DNA of 64,000 nucleotides from Planctomycetota bacterium (lineage in GTDB: Bacteria; Planctomycetota; UBA1135), in assembly GCA_004295085.1 (NCBI GenBank), contig SHNF01000002.1:372001-436000 (forward strand). Direction: 5' to 3'. Of the stretch, positions 17,116 to 24,564 are shown one piece after another (position 1 is the first letter of the stretch; the number at the start of each line of letters is the position of its first letter). The notes under the pieces were generated by a model. It did no database searches, was not told the origin of the DNA, and saw only the letters and a list, made by a program, of their open reading frames with translations. The position numbers and the translations under genes were made by a program.

Positions 17116-17837
17116 GGCGCGCCGGCGCGCTCCTGGCGCTGCTCCCGGCCTGCGCGGCGCCGCCGCGGGAGCCCGCATCCGGCCCCGTCCTCCTGTACGC
17201 CCAGGATTTCGCCGAGCCGCAGGCCCTGGAGAGCTTCGAGTTCACGGACCGCGCGGCCTGGCGCTGGAGCGACGCCGGAGGCCTGCCGTCCCTGGAGCTG
17301 CACGCCCAGAGCCGCTACCAGCCGCCGTACCGCTCGCCGCTCAGCGTCGCCCTGCTCCCCTGCCCGCCCCTGGCGGAGTACGTGCTGGAAGTGGAAGCGC
17401 TGCAGACCGGCCCCGAGTACGGCCACCGCGACCTGATCCTGGTGTTCGGCTGGTCGTCCCCGAGCCGCTTCTGCTACGCGCACCTGGGTGCGCAGCCGGA
17501 CGCGAACTCGCACAACCTGTTCGTGGTCGCGGATGCGCCGCGCCGCGCCGTGACGCCCGTCGGCACGCGCACCCTGGCCTGGGGCCAGGAGCAGTGGCAC
17601 CGGCTGCGCCTGCAGTGCCTGCGCGGCAGCGAGATCCGGGTGTGGTTCGACGGGGAGCTGCTGTTCCAGGCCGCGGGAATGCCGGCGGCGGGCCGCATCG
17701 GCCTCGGTTCCTTCGACGACACCGGGCGCTTCCGCGCGATCCGCGTCTGGTCGGTCCCTCAGTCGGAGACGAAGCCCGATGCGAGGGCATCCAGCGCCGC
17801 GGGATCGGCCAGGCCGGAGATCAGCGCCACGCGGTAG
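17112..17837 (+). CDS. Concanavalin-like lipoprotein coupled to Gfo/Idh gene
   Basis: 241 residues from a GTG overlapping the upstream TGA (GTGA). Signal RRAGALLALLPAC gives a lipobox (LPAC). The body looks like a DUF1080/LamG-type jelly roll: LLYAQDFAEPQALESFEF, EYVLEVEALQTG, WHRLRLQCLRGSEIRVWFDGELLF, GRIGLGSFDDTGRFRAIRVW. It probably binds or cleaves a carbohydrate at the cell surface. The final 30 or so residues overlap the end of the convergent DUF6807 gene by 79 bases; they are polar and probably unstructured. Confidence 0.85.
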   Translation: MRRAGALLALLPACAAPPREPASGPVLLYAQDFAEPQALESFEFTDRAAWRWSDAGGLPSLELHAQSRYQPPYRSPLSVALLPCPPLAEYVLEVEALQTGPEYGHRDLILVFGWSSPSRFCYAHLGAQPDANSHNLFVVADAPRRAVTPVGTRTLAWGQEQWHRLRLQCLRGSEIRVWFDGELLFQAAGMPAAGRIGLGSFDDTGRFRAIRVWSVPQSETKPDARASSAAGSARPEISATR

Positions 17838-18700
17838 CGGAAGCGGACCCTTTCCCCGGGCGCCAGCCGCAGGTCGCCGGTACCGGGAGCGACGCCCTCG
17901 AAGTCGTGCGCGCCGAAGGGATTGGCGGCCACCAGCCCGTAGTCGCGCGCGTGCCACCAGGTCGGGTAGCGCGGGTTGCGCGGGTGATCGAAGACGGCGA
18001 CGCTCAGCGTGCGCCCCTCCACGGGGCCGGAGTAGCACACCCACGCGGCGCGCTTGCCCCACACCGCCGCGTCGCGCTGCCCCTCGCTGTTGTAGCAGTG
18101 GCCGGCGGCGCCCTCGCCGCGCAGGGCCAGCTCGTGGCGCAGGCGCAGGGCGAAGCTGCCTTCCTTGGTGTCGCCCAGGACGACGGCGCGCTGCGGCGGA
18201 GCGATGAGGGTGATGTCGGCGTCGATCCAGCGCACGCCGTCCCGCGCGGAGAAGCGCAGGGTCCGTTCCTCGGTCAGGATGGTCTCGCCGCCGGCGATCC
18301 AGCGGTTGTGCAGGCGCACGGCCGCCTGCGCGCCGCCCTGCTGCAGGATCTCGGCGCGCACGCAGGCGATGCGCGCGCCGTCGCCGCCCTGCCAGAAGTC
18401 ATGGCCGTTGACGCTGCCGTGCGCATACCACAGGGACACGTGGTGCGGATGGTCGGTGGGCTCGCCGGGGCGCTCGGCGATCGGATAGGCGCGCGTGACC
18501 TCCACGCCGTCCGGACCGAGCACCGGATACAGGTACGGGCGGGGCGCCGCGGCCGCGTGCACCACGGTGAACAGCGCGCCGTCCTGGCGCACCTCGTAGG
18601 CGCCGCCGTGCTCCAGGACGGTCAGCTCGTCCCCGGACGCCTGGCACGCGGCCAGCCACAAGGTCGCGAGGCACAGCGGAGCGGCGCCCGCGCGCGGCAT
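17759..18700 (-). CDS. DUF6807 (PmoA-like) lipoprotein
   Basis: 313 residues. Signal peptide with lipobox (LAAC). The hallmark stretch for this family is present: RPYLYPVLGPDG, then PTDHPHHVSLWYAHGSVNGHDFW, and later FDHPRNPRYPTWWHARDYGL with NPFGAHDF. DUF6807 proteins are widespread in planctomycetes beside Gfo/Idh oxidoreductases and sugar hydrolases, as here; no activity is established. TAGGAT lies eight bases before the ATG, suggesting a leaderless start. Its 3' end overlaps the neighbouring convergent gene by 79 bases. Confidence 0.92.
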   Translation of the reverse strand: MPRAGAAPLCLATLWLAACQASGDELTVLEHGGAYEVRQDGALFTVVHAAAAPRPYLYPVLGPDGVEVTRAYPIAERPGEPTDHPHHVSLWYAHGSVNGHDFWQGGDGARIACVRAEILQQGGAQAAVRLHNRWIAGGETILTEERTLRFSARDGVRWIDADITLIAPPQRAVVLGDTKEGSFALRLRHELALRGEGAAGHCYNSEGQRDAAVWGKRAAWVCYSGPVEGRTLSVAVFDHPRNPRYPTWWHARDYGLVAANPFGAHDFEGVAPGTGDLRLAPGERVRFRYRVALISGLADPAALDALASGFVSD

Positions 18701-18708
18701 GCCGCGCC

Positions 18709-18714
18709 ATCCTA
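18709..18714 (-). promoter_or_regulatory. Candidate leaderless -10 box TAGGAT
   Basis: TAGGAT on the minus strand ends eight bases before the ATG of the DUF6807 gene. No Shine-Dalgarno lies between, matching the spacing seen at nine other starts in the window. Confidence 0.4.
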
Positions 18715-18753
18715 CAGCGGCTGCGTGCCCCCACGCATGCGCCGACGAATCAC

Positions 18754-18759
18754 TAGAAT
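18754..18759 (+). promoter_or_regulatory. Candidate -10 box TAGAAT
   Basis: TAGAAT stands 85 bases before the amine-oxidase-like start, in GC-rich DNA. It would give a normal leader of about 80 bases. Confidence 0.35.
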
Positions 18760-18844
18760 TCTGCGCTCACTGCCTCAGCGACCACCCACCGGACCAGGCT
18801 CGGTCCACCTCTTCTTACCCGGCGGCTCCTCCCCAAAGTCAGCA

Positions 18845-20506
18845 ATGATGCGACCCCTTTCGGCCATGCTCCTGCCCGCGGCTGTGTTGACCTCCGCGGC
18901 AACGTTGCTCGCCCAGCAGCCCGCGGTCCAGACCCGGCCCGCTGCGGGCGCGCTCGAGCTCGAGATCGTCCCTGCCGGTCCCGACCCGGCCGTGGTGGAA
19001 GACTTCAAGGCCGGGCTGGCGCAGCATCCGGCGGTGAAAGCCCGGCTGGGCGGCGCTCTGCCGCGCCTGCTCTCGTTCCAGCTCCTGCACGCGCCGGAGA
19101 AGGACGCTGTGACCGGCACGCCCTTCGAGGCCTACTTGTTCGACTACCAGCGCAATCAGGCCTACGCGGTGAGCGGCGACCTGGAGCGGCCGGACGCCAT
19201 CCAGCTGGCCGAGTCCGACCGGATCCTGGTGCCCAACGGCCCCGAGTACGCCGACGCGCTCACCGTCATCGAGGAGGACCCGCTGCTGGGCGCGGCACTG
19301 CGCTCCGGCGAGCTCATGGCGTACATGGCCATGCCGCCGGTGCTGGAGAACCCGCAGGCGGACGGCCGGCACCACCGCACCCTGGCCATCGGCCTGCTGC
19401 CCCAGAACGGCGCCCGCCTGCCCCACCAGATCGTGGGCGTGGACATGATCGCGCGCCGGCTGCTGACCTACCCGGACAACGCTCCGCCGCATGCGCGCGC
19501 CAACGCGCTCACCTGCAACCCGCCGCCCAGCGCCAACCAGTCCACCAGCAACCGCGGCCTCACCGGCAGCGTGGTGGTGCGCGCGCGCCTGGGCGGGATC
19601 GAGTACTGGCGCTTCCTGGTGACCCGCCCGTCCGATTCCACGGGCACCAATGCCTCGGGCGTGGACCTGCGCAATGTGTACTTCCGGGGCAAGAAGGTGC
19701 TGACCCAGGCCCACGCCTCCATCCTCAACGTGAACTACGACACCAGCGCCTGCGGGCCGTACCGCGACTGGCTGTGGGAGGAAGGCATGTTCACGGCCGA
19801 CGGCACCGACGTGGCCCCGGGCATCCGCCGCTGCAGCACGCCGGCGCAGACCATTCTGGACAGCGGGTCCGACAGCGGCAACTTCCGCGGCGTGGCCATC
19901 TACGTGGACGGCAACAACGAGCTGGTGCTGGTCAGCGAGATGGAGGCCGGCTGGTACCGCTACGTCAGCGAGTGGCGCTTCCGCACCGACGGCACCTTGC
20001 TGCCGCGCTTCGGTTTCGACGGAGTGCAGAACTCCTGCACCTGCCGCCGCCACCACCATCACGTGTACTGGCGCATGGACTTCGATCTCGGCAGCGACCT
20101 GAACGACCGGGTCCAGGAGTACAACGAGATCAGCGGCGTGCCCCAGGTCACCGACCTGGCGGTGGAGACCGACCGCCTGCGCAGCGGCGGCACCAACCGC
20201 TCGTGGCGCGTGCAGAACTCCACCGGCGCCGAGTTCTACTCCATCCTGCCGGGCGCCAACGACGGCTTCACCAACGCCTACGCCCCGGTGGACTTCTACG
20301 CCCTGCGCTACCACCCGGGACAGGTGGACGACGGCCACGCCACCTGGCAGTTCTGGAGGACCGCCGAGGACATCGGCAAGTTCGAGGACGGCGAGGACAT
20401 CCTCGACCAGGACGTGGTGGTGTGGTACGCCGCACACTTCACTCACGACGACCAGTCGCCCAACAACCACATCGTGGGCCCGACGCTGGCGCCGGCGAAC
20501 TGGTAG
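18845..20506 (+). CDS. Secreted copper-amine-oxidase-like protein
   Basis: 553 residues with a signal peptide (LSAMLLPAAVLTSAATLLAQ). The C-terminal half follows the catalytic domain of copper amine oxidases: GPYRDWLWEEGMF, CRRHHHHVYWRMDFDL with a His pair like the copper H-x-H, and VVWYAAHFTHDDQSP...HIVGPTLAP, matching the usual ending with the third copper histidine. The topaquinone site, normally NYD/E, aligns by eye with WYRY (Y371): the tyrosine is kept but both neighbours changed. It may be a divergent amine oxidase or a relative without the cofactor. Start at the first of two adjacent ATGs. Probably cotranscribed with the next gene 16 bases on. Confidence 0.72.
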   Translation: MMRPLSAMLLPAAVLTSAATLLAQQPAVQTRPAAGALELEIVPAGPDPAVVEDFKAGLAQHPAVKARLGGALPRLLSFQLLHAPEKDAVTGTPFEAYLFDYQRNQAYAVSGDLERPDAIQLAESDRILVPNGPEYADALTVIEEDPLLGAALRSGELMAYMAMPPVLENPQADGRHHRTLAIGLLPQNGARLPHQIVGVDMIARRLLTYPDNAPPHARANALTCNPPPSANQSTSNRGLTGSVVVRARLGGIEYWRFLVTRPSDSTGTNASGVDLRNVYFRGKKVLTQAHASILNVNYDTSACGPYRDWLWEEGMFTADGTDVAPGIRRCSTPAQTILDSGSDSGNFRGVAIYVDGNNELVLVSEMEAGWYRYVSEWRFRTDGTLLPRFGFDGVQNSCTCRRHHHHVYWRMDFDLGSDLNDRVQEYNEISGVPQVTDLAVETDRLRSGGTNRSWRVQNSTGAEFYSILPGANDGFTNAYAPVDFYALRYHPGQVDDGHATWQFWRTAEDIGKFEDGEDILDQDVVVWYAAHFTHDDQSPNNHIVGPTLAPANW

Positions 20507-20522
20507 TCCGACCGCCGACGAC

Positions 20523-21656
20523 ATGAGACACCGCATCGCGTTCTGGTCCGCAGGCCTGCTGCTCGGCCTGTGTCCCGCCGCCCTCGGCGCGCAGTCCACT
20601 CTGCCCGTGTACCGCGGCGCTCCTCCCAGGTACGCGGGCGTGTACCGGGCGGCCACCGGCGAGTTCGTGCCGGCCGCCCGGGGCACGCGCAGCGGCCCGG
20701 CCGTTCTGTTCAACAACACCACGCGCACGACCTACTACGGCGTGCCCGGCGCGCGGCAGGAATGGATCGACGAGGGCGGCCTGCTCGACCGCAACAACTG
20801 CCGCTCGGACCAGATCAACGGTTTCCAGTTCGGCTACTGCTCCACCCAGCCGGACGCGACCCAGTCCGGCGGCACCATCGTCATCACCTTCTACGACGAG
20901 ACCGCGGTCTGCACCGGCCCGCCCGACTGGCCCCGCGTACGCTGCGCCTACGCCGTCCCGGACCTGCCGCTGGGCACGGCCACGGGAGGCGTGCAGTGCT
21001 GGGTGGTGGACGTGGAGCTGGAGGGCGGGCTCGAGTGTCCCGCCACGCTGGCCAGCAGCTTCCGCACCGAGGACGCGGCGGGCGCGCAGCGGCTGTTCGG
21101 CTGGGGGTTCGCGCCGCTCCAGCCCAACACCGGCCCCCGCATGGCCGGCCCGGCTTATCGCACCGACAACAGCTTCACCTGGTACGACCGCACCATCGGC
21201 TTCTTCAACGGCTGCTTCTGGTTCGGCGGACAGCCGTATGCGAGCTTCCACATGCAGCTGCTCGGGCCGCAGCCCAACAGCCGCGTGTATCGCCGGATGG
21301 GACAGCCGCGGCCGCTGGACCGCCTGGTGCTGCGCAACACGACTCCGGTGGACGCGGCCGACCCGGCCCCAGAGACCTGGCAGGTGATGAACCCGCGGAC
21401 CGGACGCCGCTACTGGCTGCTGTTCTCGCAACGCCCCCAGGACCGGGACGCGCTGGGCGGGCGCGCCTCCCTGCTGGTGCGCCTGCCGTTCCTGGTGGAT
21501 CCCAGCCCGGTGGAGATGCCGGGCGGCGTGTACAGCAGCGCCCTGCCCGCCGTCATCGGCATCGGCGAGCTGTTCGTGCAGGCGCTGGAGACCAGCGGAG
21601 CGCCGACGCCGGCGCACATCACCGCGGTGTCGAACGGCCTCGCCCACTGTTTCTGA
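20523..21656 (+). CDS. Secreted Cys-containing protein of unknown function
   Basis: 377 residues; signal peptide RIAFWSAGLLLGLCPAALGAQ. Family not recognised. The mature part is rich in aromatic residues and has about eight scattered cysteines (NNCRSDQ, GYCST, AVCTG, RVRCAYA, VQCWVV, LECPA), suggesting an extracellular, disulfide-bonded beta protein. It starts 16 bases after the amine-oxidase-like gene, so the two are likely made together. A stem-loop (21687-21723) follows it. Confidence 0.8.
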   Translation: MRHRIAFWSAGLLLGLCPAALGAQSTLPVYRGAPPRYAGVYRAATGEFVPAARGTRSGPAVLFNNTTRTTYYGVPGARQEWIDEGGLLDRNNCRSDQINGFQFGYCSTQPDATQSGGTIVITFYDETAVCTGPPDWPRVRCAYAVPDLPLGTATGGVQCWVVDVELEGGLECPATLASSFRTEDAAGAQRLFGWGFAPLQPNTGPRMAGPAYRTDNSFTWYDRTIGFFNGCFWFGGQPYASFHMQLLGPQPNSRVYRRMGQPRPLDRLVLRNTTPVDAADPAPETWQVMNPRTGRRYWLLFSQRPQDRDALGGRASLLVRLPFLVDPSPVEMPGGVYSSALPAVIGIGELFVQALETSGAPTPAHITAVSNGLAHCF

Positions 21657-21686
21657 GCGGCGGAGTGTTGCCGGAGGCCCGAGGTG

Positions 21687-21723
21687 GACTAACCGGGGTG
21701 ATCTCCCCCGTTCCGGTTGAGTC
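21687..21723 (+). terminator. Imperfect stem-loop between unknown exoprotein and HEAT gene
   Basis: GACTAACCGG pairs with CCGGTTGAGTC with one bulged G. It lies 30 bases after the stop of the preceding gene and 20 before the HEAT gene. No T-run, so termination is only likely; an operator is possible. Confidence 0.4.
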
Positions 21724-21742
21724 GTTCTGCTCCCGGATTAGC

Positions 21743-23722
21743 ATGGGTTCGCCCGTGTCGCTCGTGCTTCGACTCCTGGCGGCCCTGTCCGCAAGCCTGG
21801 CCCTGTGCGCGGGGATGGCAGCCCACGGCGGCACCTACGCCGGCCCTGGCGCCACGGTTCCCTTGCCGAGCGGGCCGGCCACGTCGCCCGTCGCGCCGGC
21901 GGCGCCGCCGCCGGCGACGCCCGGCCCCCTCCCCGCGGCTCCCGGTGTCGCCGGGGGGCCTTCCGGAGCGGTCACCGCCGTCGTTCCTGGCCCGGACAAC
22001 TCCGCCTGGCAGAGCTGGTGGGAGTTCAACAAGGAGGCGTTCCTGCAGCGCAAGTCCGCCCGCGCCGGCGGGGCGCTGACCGGGGAAGGCGAGCTCCTGG
22101 TCGGGCTCAGCGGCGTCAGCGCGCGCTCCGGAGCCTGGGGCCTGGGCCGGGACCAGGTGCAGCAGGTGGTCGTGCCGGCGCTGCTGCGCGCCCTGGAGAA
22201 CGAGGATAACAAGGACCTGGTCAGCGCCTGCCTGGTGGCGCTGTCCAAGGCAGGGGGCGATCCGCAGATTCCGGCCCTGCTGCGCCCCTTCCTCGGCCAC
22301 GACGACCAGGAGATCGCCGAGACCGCGGCGCTGTGCCTGGGCATCCTGGCCGTGGATGAGGACGTGCCGCTGCTGGAGGCCATCGTGCAGGACGGCGAAG
22401 AAGGCCGGCGCGCCACCACCGGTTCCCGGCCGGTTCCGGTGCGCACGCGCGCCTTCGCCGCCTACGGCCTGGGCATGATCGGCGCGACCAGCGCCGACCG
22501 CGAGCTCCAGCGCGGCATCGCGGTGCGCCTGGTGCAGACGCTGGAGCAGGACGAGTCCGCGCTGGCGGATCTGCGCGTGGCCTGCGTGATCGCCATCGGC
22601 CTGGCCGGAGCGGAGGCGCAGGCCCTGAGCCTGGAGACCCTGGGCGCGTGGCTGCGCGACCCGCGGCGCGAAGCCGTGGTGCGCGCGCAGGCGCCGCAGT
22701 CCATGGCCCGGCTGCTGCGCGCGGGCTCGGCTTCCGCCTCCGAGCGCGCAGCCGGCGCACGCCTGCTGCTGGACCTGCTGGCGGACAAGGACACGCCCAA
22801 CGAAGTGCTGCAGTCCTGCTGCCAGGCGCTGGGCGCGCTGACGCGCGGCAGCGACCCGTTCGCGGCCGAGGTCGTGCAAGGCCTGCTGCGCGTGGACGCC
22901 GGCGGGCACGACGCCATGCAGCGCAACTTCGCGCTGATGTCCCTGGCCGCCATCGCCGCGGACCCCGCGGGCGAGCGCAACCTGGTCACCGGGACGGTGG
23001 CCGAGTACCTGCTGCGCCGTCTCGATTCCGGCTCGAAGCTGCGCGCCGAGTGGAGCGGCCTGGCGCTGGGCGTGCTGGCCTTCCGGCTGCGCGAGGGCGG
23101 CGCCGCGCTGGGGCCCGTGGCGGCGGAGCGGATGCACGCGAAGTTCCGCAGCGAGAAGTCCCCGTCTTCCAGGTCTTGCTACGCGCTGGCGCTGGGCCTC
23201 ATGCATCACGCGCCCGCGGCCGCCGCCATCCGCGACGCGCTCGTGGAAGCGCGCGATCCCGAGTTCCGCGGCTACGCAGCCCTGGCGCTGGGCCTCCTGC
23301 AGGCACGCGAGTACCGCGACGAGCTGCGCGGCCTCGTGGGCGAGAGCAAGCGCCTGCCTGGCCTGCTGGCGCAGGCCACCGTCGCGCTGGGCCTGCTCGG
23401 CGATGCCGACGTCACCGACACGCTGCTGGCGCTGATGCAGCCGGCCGACGGCTCCAGTCCGCCCCTCTCGGTCCTCGCCGCGGCCGCCTCCGCGCTGGGT
23501 TACACCGGCGACGCGCGCGCCCTGGGCCCGCTGACGCGGCTGCTGGCCGACGGCAGTCGGCCGCCTCTGGCCCGCGCCTTCGCAGCCGTGGCTCTGGGCA
23601 TGCTGGCCGACGAGCGTCTCCTGCCCTGGAACCAGCCGATCGTCGAACACCGTAACTATCACGCGGTGGTGGACACGCTGCTGTCGGGGGGCGGCAGTTC
23701 CGGGGTGCTCGACATCCTCTGA
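21743..23722 (+). CDS. Secreted HEAT-repeat protein
   Basis: 659 residues. Signal peptide LVLRLLAALSASLALCAGMAAHGG, then a Pro/Ala-rich linker of about 60 residues, then WWEFNKEAFLQRK, a phrase typical of planctomycete secreted HEAT proteins. From about residue 110 to the end come many alpha-helical repeats of the form ALxxALxxxD...LVxxAxxALGxxGD (LVSACLVALSKAGG, ETAALCLGILA, GYAALALGLLQAREYRD). Such solenoids are scaffolds or binding proteins. ATG 21743 was chosen because the reading frame upstream is a shadow of the previous gene. Confidence 0.9.
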   Translation: MGSPVSLVLRLLAALSASLALCAGMAAHGGTYAGPGATVPLPSGPATSPVAPAAPPPATPGPLPAAPGVAGGPSGAVTAVVPGPDNSAWQSWWEFNKEAFLQRKSARAGGALTGEGELLVGLSGVSARSGAWGLGRDQVQQVVVPALLRALENEDNKDLVSACLVALSKAGGDPQIPALLRPFLGHDDQEIAETAALCLGILAVDEDVPLLEAIVQDGEEGRRATTGSRPVPVRTRAFAAYGLGMIGATSADRELQRGIAVRLVQTLEQDESALADLRVACVIAIGLAGAEAQALSLETLGAWLRDPRREAVVRAQAPQSMARLLRAGSASASERAAGARLLLDLLADKDTPNEVLQSCCQALGALTRGSDPFAAEVVQGLLRVDAGGHDAMQRNFALMSLAAIAADPAGERNLVTGTVAEYLLRRLDSGSKLRAEWSGLALGVLAFRLREGGAALGPVAAERMHAKFRSEKSPSSRSCYALALGLMHHAPAAAAIRDALVEARDPEFRGYAALALGLLQAREYRDELRGLVGESKRLPGLLAQATVALGLLGDADVTDTLLALMQPADGSSPPLSVLAAAASALGYTGDARALGPLTRLLADGSRPPLARAFAAVALGMLADERLLPWNQPIVEHRNYHAVVDTLLSGGGSSGVLDIL

Positions 23723-23733
23723 GTGCTCCCCCG

Positions 23734-23918
23734 ATACTGGCCCCCTTCCGTGGGTCACCTTGATTCGCAAGTCCTTGTCATGCCGGGGATTGTCTTCGAC
23801 GGGAGCGCCGTGCCTGCCGGAGGCGCACAAGTTACAAGAATGCAGAACATAAGCCATTATCTCATTGCTATTTAGGATCATGAGTTTGCAGAAGCTACCC
23901 ACGGAAGGGGGCCAGTAT
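23734..23918. mobile_element. MITE-like element with 22-bp perfect terminal inverted repeats
   Basis: The 22 bases at 23734-23755 are the exact reverse complement of 23897-23918. The 141 bases between them are AT-rich (about 60% AT around 23830-23885) in a genome of over 70% GC, with no coding frame of note. GCTCCC occurs close to both outer ends (23725-23730 and 23921-23926) and may be a remnant of target duplication. A further copy of the terminal repeat lies at 29331-29354. Together with its flanks this fills the 340-base gap between the HEAT and DoxX genes. Confidence 0.65.
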
Positions 23919-24062
23919 TCGCTCCCATCGACATCGTTCTTCCCGCGAAACCTTGATCGATTTCGGGGACCGCGTCCGCTCAGGGAACGTAGGAAAACCT
24001 CGTGGGGCGTGCTCCGGCCGGCCGGCGCCGGGCGGCGGCGCTGGCGTCATGCGAGGATTCCG

Positions 24063-24545
24063 ATGGCTCGCACTCATACTGCGACGATACTCGAAGATGG
24101 CCGGCGCACCGTCATCGCCATCGAGCGGGCGCCTGCGGCCACCATCCTTGTGCCGCTCGGCCGGGCGCTCTTCGCCGCCATCTTCCTGTCGGCCGCGCCC
24201 GGACACTTCGGGGAAGAAAGCATCGCCATGTCCGCGCAGCAAGGCCTGCCGATGGCGGTCGTCCTGGTGCCGGCCTCGGGCGTGTGGCTGCTGATCGGCG
24301 GACTGGCCGTGCTGCTCGGCATCCACGCGCGGCTCGGCGCGTTGATGCTGGCGCTCTTCCTCATCCCGGCCACCTACCTGTTCCACGACTTCTGGAACGT
24401 CGCCGATCCGGCGGAGGCGCACATCCAGCAGATCATGTTCATGAAGAACCTGGCCATGCTGGGCGGCGCGCTGCTGCTCGCCTACTACGGGGCGGGCCCA
24501 TGGAGCCTGGACTCCTGGCGCTACACGCGCCCGCGCCGGCCCTGA
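24063..24545 (+). CDS. DoxX family membrane protein
   Basis: 160 residues with four hydrophobic helices, starting ILVPLGRALFAAIFLSAAPGHF. The DoxX signature segment LIPATYLFHDFWN...QQIMFMKNLAMLGGALLLAYYGAGPWSLD is complete. DoxX proteins are small quinone- or thiol-related membrane proteins of unsettled function. ATG 24063 (MARTHTATI) has GAGG seven bases upstream; the longer reading to 23865 runs through the repeat element and is rejected. Confidence 0.9.
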   Translation: MARTHTATILEDGRRTVIAIERAPAATILVPLGRALFAAIFLSAAPGHFGEESIAMSAQQGLPMAVVLVPASGVWLLIGGLAVLLGIHARLGALMLALFLIPATYLFHDFWNVADPAEAHIQQIMFMKNLAMLGGALLLAYYGAGPWSLDSWRYTRPRRP

Positions 24546-24564
24546 CGCATGTGGCCACTGCGAC

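Noticed and set aside
20046..20063. Four successive histidines in the amine-oxidase-like protein as a vector-derived tag
   Set aside because: They fit the copper-ligand position of the family and flanking sequence is genomic.
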